DNA of 64,000 nt from Sipunculus nudus. Lineage: Eukaryota > Annelida > Sipuncula > Golfingiida > Sipunculidae. The stretch is from the NCBI GenBank assembly GCA_026874595.1, contig CM049317.1, forward strand, positions 67,670,118 to 67,734,117, read 5' to 3'. The notes below the pieces were generated by a model, which was not told where the DNA came from, made no database searches, and saw nothing but the letters and a program-made list of their open reading frames with translations. The position numbers and the translations under genes were made by a program. This document shows positions 35,701 to 49,200 of this stretch, one piece after another; positions within the stretch are counted from its first letter, which is position 1, and each line of letters starts with the position of its first letter.

Positions 35701-38700
35701 GCATGTATTAAGTCTTAACCCCGCACGGATTAGACCAATCTAAAGGCACGCCTCTCTTGTCCAACTACAACGTATGCTGTATTTCATTACACTTTTATCA
35801 TGGCTTTACATGCTCACCAGAGATGCCTGCCAGGTTAAATTTGGTGCAAAATTATTCTTCAACTCAAGCAAGCATGTTGAATTTCTGCTTCCTTGTGATG
35901 TTTTTTTAATCAGAACATTTATATATTTATAGTGAAAAGATGATGTTTGCTTCTATCGTAAAATAGTTAGTACTATACATCATACTGTTAATTCAGTTAA
36001 ACACAATACATGGGCAGATCCAGGATTTAGGAAGGGGGGGGCAACGAATGAGGATTATGATAAAACCTAAAAAAGTCCTCCGATCTGGGAAAAGGGGGGG
36101 GGGGGTCCAGGCCGCAAAATTGGTCAAACGCACTTGAAAAGGTTGTTTCGGCTGAAAAAGGGAGGTCCGGACCCCTAGACCCCCCCCCCCCCCCCCCCCG
36201 CACCTGCAGAACATGATGAGTGTGAAGTCAAATCAAGGTTTCCTTTGATCCTGCACAATGTCACACTTCAGTAACGCGGGCTTACTTGGCATTACCAAAT
36301 ATACCCCTTATAACTGTGAATGAATCGATCTCCCTGTAATTAAAGATATCGCCCTGTGTTACAATGCTGTATAACTCTTGGAATTAAATATGTTATGGAG
36401 ATCTGGATTGCCTGCAAACTTTAACAGATTGTTCATTGGGTGTTCCTAAATCTCCTTTCAACAAATTTCATTCATTTCCTGACGAATGTATAATAACCAT
36501 GTATTTGTTGAATGAACCATGAATGTATTTATTTCAACGTGCAGAGTATGTTTAAATGAGTACGGTGTACTTGGTATCTAGGTATGTCGCAAACATGGCT
36601 TGACTTACCTGGACTATCTAATAAACCTCCATTGGACTCAGTTTGATCAACCTGCTGACCATCCGTTGATGATTTACTCATATCTGTTGGGAGCCAAATT
36701 TGGTCCAGTTCATTATCTCCTGGTTTTCCCTTGACCTTGGGAGTATAACCACGTGATGTAGCGTATTGTGTCTGTACGGTAGCCGGGTTTATGGTTCGCA
36801 GTATTGGTTTTGGTGTTGTAGTCGTTGATATGCCCGGTCGATGTGGACCATGGGCGTACCGTATTGTGGTTGTGGATGGCGGAATGGTAGGGCTAGTGGC
36901 AAAACCCGGTGGTCTTGGCCGACTGGTGGTTGAGATTGTTGAGGGCTTCATCCTAGCAATGCTGGGAGGTCCAGCTGGGGGAGTTGTTCTTGCGATACTT
37001 GGAGGCCCCCTTCTTTCTGATGGTTTTGTTACTATTTCATCTTTGGGTGAAATATGTATTGGCCTTGTGGGGATGAATCTGGCTATGCTAGGGGGTCCTC
37101 CTCTCACGGTTGTCTTTATTGTGTCTGAGGGCTTTAAGGGCCCCTGGGTACGATGTGGCCCTGGTGTTGTCCTGGCAATACTCGGTGGTCGGCCCCTTCT
37201 CTTCGTTGCTGGTGCCGTGTCTCTGGTACTGTATTGAACAGGAGTGGGAAATGATCGTGAAGTTGTCTTGGCAACACTTGGTAGTCGCTCTTCTCCCGTA
37301 TTTCCCCCTGTTTGAGTGGGTGCATTAGGTGTAGAGGAAAATCTTCTGAATGAGCTTGGTGTTGTAAATGTTTTACTGAGTGACTGTTTTGAAGATTCAG
37401 AAGAAAATGATAAAACTGATTCCGTCATCCTATCAGTTGGTTTAGGTTTTGTTCGACTATGTGTGCCTCGGGAAACGGTTGTCATGCCAGGCCTGCCCGT
37501 TTTTAACATTACTTGTGTACTGCCGAAGAAATCAGTAGTCGAGGGAAAAGTTTGACCTGTCCTAGATTTGGGGAAGGTGAGTTTAGTTGTCTTTTGTTGA
37601 ACAGTGGCGGGAGTTGTCTTGGTTCCATAACCGGAAGCGGAAGTCGTACCCATGGGTGTGGTAGGTCTCGCGATATCCGGAAGCCGTGGCCACGTGATAT
37701 TGCGGGGAGTTCGTCTTTGGTCAGGTAAGAAGGTTGGTCTTGGAACATCAGGTGATACACCTCTGTCATAATTCGCTGCATACAAAGAAAGTATTGCACA
37801 TTTCAAATATTTCAGTCGTTTAGCCACGATACGGTAGGGGTTTTCTGTGGTGGTTTAGATAACCTGCCTTCTTAACTTATATTTTAGCGGCCTTTCTCAA
37901 ATGAGTTGCATTAAACCTTTCGCAGAGGAACTGGTTCAACTTTCTTTTTGAGGGATAGGTCTAAGACCTCTCGGAAATTTTCTTATAAATCAAAATGAAT
38001 GTAACCACTAGATTAGTATGATCTGTAATATTATTGAGTCATCTAGCTGGGATTCAGGTTTCACATGCACCGCGCTAGGGATGAACCAGAATTCATAACC
38101 GGTCTTCAGACTGGTATAATTTCTATCTATAGCAGAAATGCGATCATTTAAAATATGAAAAAGGTAGACCTTTCTTTGATCCACCTGATCCACTACAAAT
38201 ATACACATATACGGGTACTCTACATTAATAGACAGACTCCATTCTCAGAAGCGATCTAGATCTTAGAAAAGATAATGCATCTGATACCCAAAGCTAAAAA
38301 CCTGAAATGTGGTAGTTTGCTCACATTGACAGATGACGCTCATGGTGTCATCACATTCCGTCAGACTCCATTGTCCCATTACACTGGATAACGTAGCACA
38401 CATCCCAGGAACCCAGTAACCAGGGTATCTGTTCTTCCAGTTAGTGAACGTTATCGGCTTCTCTATAATAATACATTTACGAATACAGACACTGATGTGG
38501 TCTAAAGGGCAGTTTTTACTGTAGTTTTAGGATTTTTTTAATGGTAAAAATAAGTATTATTCCGCTCCACATCCCCTTGTGACCAGTCTCTCTCCCCAGA
38601 TAGATCCTTGCCTCGACGCCGTCTTCAGAGTACTTTCGTGTTTTTCCCTTTATCGAACCCTGACAGGAGTATTTCTCCCAGTTTCTCAAAACCGCTCAGG

Positions 38701-41433
38701 GGACCTTTTGCGCAATCACTAAAACTTAGATGTCACAGATCGCATGTCGAAAATAAGGGTATACCGCTTGGCTCATGATATCACGGATTAAATTCATTCT
38801 TCGATCCTGAAAACTATTCTTAATCATAATGCCTTACTAACATTAATACACATAAATTAAACTTTCTTAACACTTTATTAACATAACCATAATTCCTTAA
38901 ATACAGAAAGAAGATGAATTCAAATTATTTAATATGTATTTTCTTTCGGAACTGTTTCCATAAGTACGTACGTTTTTCTTGCGGATACCCTTTCACGTGC
39001 CTCTTTTGAAATTGCAAGGGTGACAGGCAGGAAGAAGGTCAACATGTCTCATCACACCGGGGCACTGCTGGGAAATGTAGCCATTTTCGCCATCCGCAAA
39101 ACGGATGAATCGCTCACCGATCCGTTTCGATACTGTCCGTTTTTGCGGATACGCATGCGGAGCACGTTAAAACGTACATATGGAAACAGTTCATCTTAAA
39201 AAGAAGGATCCGATTTTTTGCGTACGAGACGTACGAGATTTACGGATGAATTGAAACACAGCTTTATACGTACGCGGAATCCAGTGTAAGCCCCATGAGG
39301 TATACCTCTCATCGCTGACCCACCAGTGATCCACCATAAACCACCTCATGTCCAAACCTCTCGGGTCCTTAGGAGGAGGACGAGCCTGTCCATCAGATCC
39401 AGGTGGCAAAGGAGAGGGCCATGGGAGGAGAGGCGTGTCATCTCGTGACGTCACGTTCCTGATTGACGACCGATCGATTCTAACGTCATCGGGAACGCCG
39501 ACGCGTCGGTCAAGGAACTGCGCGTAGCTCTTTGTTAACAGTACCGCCCCGTGCATGAAACAATACTGACGAGCTTGATACCAGGTCATACGAACGTCAT
39601 TACCAAATATGCACGTCACTTGGAATTTCAAGAAGCAATTCCCTCGAGTATTATCTGGAATGCAGAAACAATAAGCAATAGTTACGAGACCTAAATTACA
39701 TAACATATTGTTTCCTAAGGGGCGGATACAGAATTATAGAAAGGGGGTGGGGGTGGGGGGGGGGCGAAACACGTTAACACAAGTAAACAAGTTTTCGAAA
39801 GAGCTCACAGACTTTGTACATAATTCTCGCAAGCAGGAATATAGGGAAGAAAAATGGTTCGAGACGCATTATTTCTTAACGGTTCATTGTTATTCTGTTT
39901 CCCAAACAATTAGGTCGAAAAGAGTTTGCACGCGCCCCCAGTGCCCCCTTTAAATCCGCCCCTGTTTCTTAAAGTATACACTTCATTACATAATATGAAT
40001 ACATGACCCCTTAGATTTATAAGTGAACATCTCTAAAAAAATGACATATATGATATTCCCTGCATGGTAGCTACCACTCCAACGGTTTCTCAAATCCTCT
40101 GTTTATAGACTATGTATCATGTTTGTATGGTATTATATATTCCGATTAATATCTCCGTCTCATATTTACGTAAATACCGATTATTCTTATAGTGCGCGTT
40201 TATGTTTAAATGTACTTTTCTATTAATTTTTTTTATCATATGCGAATAAAACGATTTATTTCCATTTCCTAAGCCATATGGAGAAAAGAAATAATGACCC
40301 AATGTTACTTTTATTTCTCAATAAGCTTTTGGGCAAGTCAGTATAAACAAATCCGGTGATCTTATATAACTATTTATATAATATTACTTACTTAGCCATG
40401 CAAGACACAGGAAATGTCTTTTCTCGGAACAAAGGGTGTCGGTTGTGTTCTTTTTGAATGCCTTCGTCGGGCATCGAGGGGAATCTGATACAAATCAGAA
40501 AACACCTTTATTGTTAATAAATATATGTGAGCTTCAAAAAAACAGAATATATATGAAGAAAATTATGAAAAAAAATCATGTTCAACCGTATCATTATTTT
40601 TTTCATGTATATTAAACAAGTCGAGGTAGCCGTCTGTCGCAGGTTTTCCATCTGTTCTGTTGTGTGGAAAACCCTTAACTTGATAGTCATATTTAAAACA
40701 CGATGTATCTCGCATTGACTAGGTACGTCTCGTAAAACCTTTTTTTTCATAAACAGCTTGATATAAATGTTTTATACGGCCTCTTTCTTCAATCTTGTAA
40801 AGGTGTCGCTTAATAGGGGTATTTCTGGATTTATTAAATTATATGTTAACAGGACATTTATAAACGTCACCTGTTGTTGGCGTGCTTGGGGCCATGCCTA
40901 GCCATACAGTTTTCCTCGGGAACCTGTTTCTGACGTAGAGTGACTTGAGGACGTTGTAAACATCTACATTTTCCATGGTTAATACCTCCCATCCTTTTCC
41001 CTCGCAGTGTCTCCGGGAGTCATTGAATGTGAGTGAGGCGTATTCGTGCACGTAACATCGCTTCACTATGTCGCTGCATCCTGAAATTTTATCAAAGGTC
41101 CTTATCAGATAAGCTGTTTTAAAGATGTAGTAATACAGTTTGACTCCGTAGATTTGTCTCTAATCATTATTTATGGCGTTTTATTATTGCAGTGATTAGA
41201 ACATGATGCAAGATGCCATAACGTTCTACTTGGTACTAGACAAAACACAAGTCCGCTTGAGCGGACTGGCAAATCTCAAGGCTAACGTGTTATAAATACA
41301 AAATTATAGACGTTGTGCTCTTATTGTTGCATCAAATTCTGTCTTAGGCAACTTATTGTTATGTAAAACAGGAGCGTCAATGTATCTTCCACAGTGGGGG
41401 GGGGATGATTTGTAGTCACGCACACACACACAC

Positions 41434-41464
<31 letters not shown>

Positions 41465-44400
41465 TACCTTTTTAGCGACTGTATGACACATTTCAAATAT
41501 AATTACTCAATCACATTTCAGATATATTACAATTAAGAATAAGGTTTTAGAAAATAAGGTAATGTGTTTCCAGTATATGTTTATTCCAGGTTTAGATATA
41601 ATATTTCATATAGTAAACTCATAAAAAGGAACCAAAGTCTATAATACTATTTATTACTATATTTCATTTGAGATATATAAATACTGTTCTCTGAATAGTG
41701 TGAGGGGCGATGATTACATTGACCATCCCCCCTTGTCAAATAGTGGGGGGGGGGGGGGGAGGGGGAGGGATTTACACCACTATTCCACAATATTTACGCC
41801 CCTGAAAACAAACTCCTCTTTCCTCTGCATGCAATTCTGTGCATATTACATATTTAAGCACAAACACAAACAGAGAGAATAAAATATTATTTATTGTGCC
41901 GTGCATTAAATTAACAAAACATTTCCAACAAAGACTGCTTGTTTTAGCTGATGACAAGCTTGTGGCAGGAGCGTTTAGGAAGGTTTCAATAGACCCTGAG
42001 GACATTTTCTAGTCTAAGATAACCAAGAACATAAATACTTAAACATGGTTCACTGTTGACCTCAGAGAACGGTTCTGAGACAAGCCTATGCCCCAGATGT
42101 GAAGAAAGGGCGCGTAAACTCACTGTTAAAAGGGCCTATTCCGATGTTTCACTTCTATAAACTAAAGATAATCCGTTAAACCTCATATAAAATGGCCGAG
42201 TCAAAGTTGATCTAACCGAACACATCCTGTTTAACCTTTCGTTGATTTCCACGTGTTTATAACATGTGAGGAGCCCGAAAATATGCAAACACATTCAACA
42301 AGGATATCTAGCTGCAAGTCAGCCATACTAAAGTTTTGCAAATGGCTTATTGCAACCAGTGGCCTTCCAGCTTTCCCACATATGCAATCAATTCCCTTAG
42401 ATTGTTGTATATTTCTGTTTCCAATGTTACAGGTGCTCTTTTTATTATTTGACACGGGCGTAAATCCTGTTGTGGCACTCGTGTCTGGCCGCGTATTACA
42501 TTCTATGGTTAATCCGTACAGGTTGATCTCTCGTTGTCATGTAAGCCTTGGGTTTTCACGCCTGGCCGAGGTCACGTGATGATCCTGATATGTAGAGATA
42601 CACACAGCGCTGTTTTTCTAGAGAATTCCTGAAACGCGTGCTTACTGTGTTGTGTAAGATCTTATGGACTCTTCGAGAAGTGGAAAATTCTCGGCTTGAG
42701 GTGTGAAGGTATATAAAAGGCCGTGTATTAGAGGGGGCAGAGAGCAGAGCAGATCCCAGCGGACGCAGAAGCGAGTGTCAGTTTCTAGGGCCTTATCCGA
42801 CGAATGCGGCAATTATAGATTTTCAAAGACTTTCTCCTGGATTTCATGCATTTGGACTTCAGTTTACTTTCTGGATGTTACAAGAACTTTCCACTGGACT
42901 GTCATTCTCCGAGAGTATACATTTAAAGAACTTATCGTGGTGACGGTGTTGGTATCCAGGTACTGTGCACATTATTTTCTGTGTGATTGTATTGACTTGT
43001 TGCTATACCGCTTTTTTACTATATAATTGTATTGATTTAGTGTATTGTACTGTTAGAATTGTTTTAAGAATAAATTATAGTTATTTGTTAACAAAAAACC
43101 ACTGAATTCTTTATCCATTCCCCTAGACATTTCACGCTGCCTAGTGTTACACAATCTGATTTTTTTTTATCTCCATTACAAAATTTGTGTTCATCACGCA
43201 GACATGATCTGTTTATATTAGGTTCCGTAACACTAACCATTGGCCCCTGTAACGTGTTAAATCACAGCTTGCAGAAAAAAATAAGCTCAAACATCCGGCA
43301 CAGATGCCTGATAAGAAATTGTCTTAGCAGGAGTTACTTATAGTTGTTACCTATGTACGCAGCGAGAGTCAGCGAGAAATCACAAACATTTTACAGATAA
43401 TATAGGTGAATAGCTAGCTTTAACATTTATCCGATCCTTCGAGAATAGAATATTTTCTTTATACATACATCCAGTCAACAATGACAAGTAGTAATTTACT
43501 TGTTTATCCATTCAGAAGAGACTTCACTTTGCTGCGATAACCTTGGCCTGACCCAGAGCAAATGTTAATGGCTCAAAAACATGACTATCTTTCGTTCCCG
43601 TTCACCCAACACAGTTATCACATAATCATGAGCCAGTTATAATAATTATATGTTATGAGTGATGCAATTTGAGATAATTACGTACTTTGCATGATTAATA
43701 CTAAGAATTTTATTAAGATATATAATATATATTATTCGGTTAATTAAATACGCCATGCCTTTCTGCGTATCCTTCTGTCTCTGTATCTGATTTTTTGTCG
43801 TTTGTCGCGGTTTGTTCGTCTGTTCATCTATGTTTATTGTATCTATAAACTAGAAATGTGCGCCAAGAGAGTACAGACCTCCACCGATGCAGCTCATTAT
43901 CCCCATATGGCACTGTGAGAAATGCAACATTTGTTTCCTTTAAATAATTCCTGGATCCGTATAACCCCCAAATTTAATCAATCGTTCCTTTTATAAATGC
44001 CGAGCTATCCTAAATATTTAATCAAAATTCGTTGAGACCCTTTTCGAAGATTGTTTATAAAACAAACAGGCAAACCAACGCCGGCGATAACATTACCCCT
44101 TGGTAAAGGTAATCTAAGATTCCTCCCATCTTAGGTGGGAGAGGACGTAACCCTGTACCCATGGGATTAGCTGAGCTCAAGGGTCCCTAGCTCGACCTGT
44201 TCGAGCGGCTTATGATGAAATAGTATAAACGTGCACTCAGACAGTGCAGGGCTCCGCCAAAGCAGCGTATTACCACAGTATTGCATTGTCAGAAATGTGT
44301 GATAACACAGCAGGACTGAACGTTATAAAATACTGACACTGAGCGCCATAGAGTGGCAACAAAGTTAACAAGGCAGCTCATAAGCACCATATGGCATTGT

Positions 44401-46000
44401 GAGAAAAGCTTTATTTTTCCTTTGAAATATTCCTGGATCCGGATGGTGATCCGGATCACCCCCAAAATGTAACCATTTCTTACTTGTATCATTGTCGAGC
44501 TACCCTGAAAATTTAATCAAAATCCCGTGAGAACTTTTTGAGCTAACAGATAAAAAAAAACGCCGGAAAAAACAGCAGACATAATTAATAGATTTACAGA
44601 CATACGTTCTGATGCCTTTCTGGCAGGTCATGAACCCTGGATTATTTCGACCTTTATGCACATTCAGTTAAAAAAGCGGAAGGCTGAATAGTAGTCTTAC
44701 ATTGTAGCTATGCGACTTCTTCATCTTTATTCAGTATATAGCACCAATAGCTTATAAACACATCTTTAGAAGTATACATTTAGAAGTTATTTTTCAAAGA
44801 AGGAAGATTTTGTTCTGTTTGATATGGATCCAAATATGAATACAGAATTATTTTTGTCTTTTTACATCAGGTGTAGGAGAACCGTTGTCAGACCTGGCGG
44901 TCGAGTTGTTGCATGTCTGACCACGGAAATAATACACTGAGAGTTTGGGTTCGAATCTGATAGCCCTTGCCGGACTTACACGCAGTCTTAAAACAACTGG
45001 ATAGATTTTAGGCGTGCCCCAGCCGAACCGGGGACATTGGTGATTACATCACTAAGAAACAGGAGGTGACAGGCTGTGTGATAAACACGGCCGGTTTCTA
45101 AGGGAGGAATCAGTGGCGTAACAGGGTGTTTATACAAGGGTTCGCTGGCCCACTGTTAAACCTAGGATATATATTCAGATAAGTAAGTGGGTTAAGGCCG
45201 AAATAAATTGGCCCGAAACCCGTAAAAAAGATTACTGCGCTGATAAGGTTGAGGGGCATCCGAACCCTTACCAACCCCCGCTGGATCCGCTTCTGGTCAT
45301 GGATATGAAGAAATTTAGTCGATTCAAAATAATTTGGAAATTAAAGAACGTCCAAGAAGAAGGCCGCTCTCACTTTAAGCCTGTCATTAATCCAGCCCAT
45401 TTAGAAATTTACATCAAAACATTGTTTGATGCATGATAAACAAAATGTCGAAAATTATCGTTATTTGAAAACTGTATCACAAAACGCAATATACGAATAA
45501 CCGTAACGCGACATACCAATATATCGAAACTATCCCACAGTCCTAATATTTATTACTTAAGCACATAAATAGGGGTTTCATTTAATGTTTTTAACCTCAA
45601 ATAAAAATGTTCCCTGAATGAACAATTCAACAAGCTAAAACAAGTTATTTTGAATAAATACCCATGAACACTTTAATCGCTAACATGTAAGTGACAATCA
45701 GCACATTACTCAACTTGTTAATGCAACGTGGTAATTCATATTATGTATGTTTATCAATATTTTATTTTATTTTTCATGATGTATAAAGATAAGAGCACTG
45801 TGTTTGTTATTTACGCACAGTTGGCACTGAATGGTGTGACGTCAAGTGACATTTCCACTGATACAAACAACATGTGTTTAGACACGTTTGTTATGTGTAA
45901 CCTTAATTTTAAGGGAAACCTTAAGATTTCAAAATTCCTTATTGCGATTTAATACAATATTTCATTTATTCCTCTACTCTAACGATCCCAAATTAGCATC

Positions 46001-46050
<50 letters not shown>

Positions 46051-46225
46051 TGTTGTTTTTCTTCAGTGTTATATATATATATGACATAATTAAATGTTAT
46101 GATGTTAAGCAGTGTAGTTAGTCAGTCTATGTACCGTTGTGAAAATAAAGGAAAGATAACCTTTCTGTTAATTAACGTACTTTAACAATCCGAGCTCTCG
46201 GATTACACGGTATCCTTCGTCATAA

Positions 46226-46284
<59 letters not shown>

Positions 46285-49200
46285 AGGTTGCTACATTAAT
46301 GTAATATATGTACATATACATATATATGCAGGTATCTTAATACTGCAAGAAACAACTGCTAAAGTGTTCTTTGTTGTAGCAACAGACATGTTTAGTTGTA
46401 TAAATATAGAGGAATAAATTTTGTCCGACATATTTACTACAACGTATTTTGCACTCATCAGGACAGTATAAATTATAGTAAAGATGTCCCACAGCGCCTT
46501 ATGTTTAATAAATCATATCTCGCCCTATATAATTATTATATTTTTTTCCTCCACGGGTTACTCCACACGCTCACATGTGGTAAACAACTTCGTTTTTTTT
46601 CCCTTAGGGGGAGTAACACGTATAAAGTGATACTTACGTGTTTCATATGTCACATCAATCATCATTTGTTTCTGTAAGCTCATTACTCAGGAACTAATAA
46701 ATTATAAATATTATGACACATATTTTTTTAATATAATTCTTTCCAAATATCTATCAATTTTCCTAGTCTTTATTTTTAAAATACGTGTGTGAAATGCTTA
46801 AATAAGACACCCCAAAGTACATTTTCTCCTAAATCAGGGAAGGTTGTGAAAGTGGATACTTTTTGCATACGTCTGGTATTTTTCGACCTGCCATAAATAT
46901 TGAGCATTTGATTCCCTGTATGTCTAAATATGTGCGAAAGAGCTAGGTTTTCATATTGACCTATGAGTGATGTGTTTATCAGATTGCAATGTGTTGTATA
47001 CCACTATAAATTCAGTGGTCTATGTTCTAATGTTTATAACATATGATTTACTAGAGTTATAATCATGATTTGAAGATTAAAGTTTCCATTTCTTTACCAG
47101 ACAGACGGACGGATAGATTGTTTAGATTAAATAGATTAGATAGATAGACAGACAGACATATGGCTCGGATGGTAGCGTTCGGCAGCCTGTGGATGGAGGA
47201 AACCGAAGAACCCTAATGGAATCCACCAGCCTTCCCATAGCCACGCCGGAATTCGAACCCGAGTCACCAGCGGGGGACCCGAGCACCAAGTGTAATTGTA
47301 TTTAACTAGAGGTCAACAATGGCTTCCCCGACACCCGCAACTGAGCGATAATAATCCAAGTAGTTGGCGTCATTAAACTTCAGGTCATGGTAAAAAAATC
47401 AATGCCCGGGGCAGATTTGTCACATGTTAAACTTGTTTAAACAGATCTTTGCAAACACGGACAAAATACAACACGAGTTAAATAGGGAAAATATTTACGT
47501 CCTTGGGACCTATGACCCCCCCCCCCCCCCACCCCACAAAAAAAATTATAAATCGACCAAACATTTATAAAATAAATCATCAACATCCACTGCCCTCCCC
47601 TCCATACTTTGGCAAGGCTCAATTGCATGTTTGTACTAAAGTACCTTTTGCAAAACATTAGCTATCCAAACTACAACAGTCATTTAAACGTAGGATGTAT
47701 ATTAACAATTGGCGCCAAGCTCGAATGATATTGACACAAACTACTGTCATAAACAGGCGTGTATTTACTTCTAGCACAGTCTTTTAACTTTATAACTGAC
47801 AAGCACAACGCATTACCGGTTTTACTCACACGCTTAAGCTCACTAACAAAGATATATAAAGTAATAAACGGAATGTAATAAACTAAAAGCCAATTTTCCC
47901 GTAATGGGGAGATTAAACCCCTTAAATCCCTATCCTCCACCCCTTGGATCGGCCCCTGAAATATATCAGTATCACATTCTAGTAATTAATATTAAGACAC
48001 AAAGCTGTTTCATACATAAGAGTTACGGCACATGTTAATTCTTGAAGGAAACCTATCGGCTGCATGTGCTAAACTGTTGGTTGAATGTTTGAAGGGCCTT
48101 AATACTCTCAGCGGTGACATATACTGTATGTGGAAGCACGCGTCAGTACCTTCAGATATAGCATCGTCCTGACAGCTGAGTGAGCGTTACCTCTAAAGTC
48201 AGATGACGCATAAGAAATTAACATGACTTACAAAAATGGCTGTTATGTGATATGTTTCCTCGGCAGCTGAATGAGTCAGCCTCTTAAATATAGCACTTGT
48301 TAGTAGTTTGTGTGATGTACTGAAACGCAGTCGCCAAGTCTGTCATGTCTTGCTATGAAACTGTATGGTAACGTTTAGAGTTGTGTTTACGGTATCTATG
48401 CTCTCACACGGGAATAGGGTAAAGACTTCATGACCCCCCTCACACAGACAGACTTGGTCTTCTGTTTCTTTGTATATAAACAGAAGATCTAATATAAATG
48501 TGCCCAAAAATATGTACTAAGTTGGTGTATAATAAAGGGTACCAGCATACCCGCTGGCTAAAGAGTGCACATGTATATAAATGCAATATCGTTGTAATAT
48601 ATGAAGACTCAAAACAAGAAAAAAAAACTTCACCTATTAATCGACTGTTTGGAATGCATTGACCATTATCTACAGTTTCAGTGACAAGGAATAATATCAC
48701 CGGAATCACTTTCTTACAAGTAACATAATAGTACCCACATTAAAAAAAAACATATAATATAAGGATTTACAGACAGAGGTGGCATTGTCATTTGCATTCA
48801 ATGTGTATAATTTGAGAAATAACATCCCTGAGATAGATCTGTTTCAATGTATAAATAATTACTTCCAGATGAAAAAGTAAAGTACTAATGAAACATGATG
48901 AAAACATGACTGATTTATTCATTCATGCTTTTAAAATTTACTTTCATTCTATAATTGTTCGCAGATATTAAGGTTCGCATGAATAAGCTCTATTTCAACT
49001 ATATGATTAATAATTTGGAGATAAATATAAATTGTAATATTTGTTGTCATTTTTCTCTCTTAATTAGTGACGCCTAACATGTAAACTGACTAGAAGGTCC
49101 CTGTCCATAATAATGGTACATAAAAAAAATTGTTTACTGAGACTCTGTTAAGACTCTCGCCTCCATAAACTTTGTCTTTTACCATGCCACAATTGCCATG

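Noticed and set aside
36791-37237. 148-codon plus-strand frame
   Set aside because: It is the antisense of the repetitive mucin-stalk exon; the minus strand has splice sites and a matching gene.
44123-44143. Hairpin CTCCCA/TGGGAG as a terminator
   Set aside because: Intrinsic terminators do not apply in this eukaryotic context and no gene ends there.
48620-48712. First exon of the lectin-type gene at this site
   Set aside because: No in-frame ATG and no good acceptor, whereas 52012..51928 has an ATG in strong context, a signal peptide and a GTGAGT donor in the needed phase.
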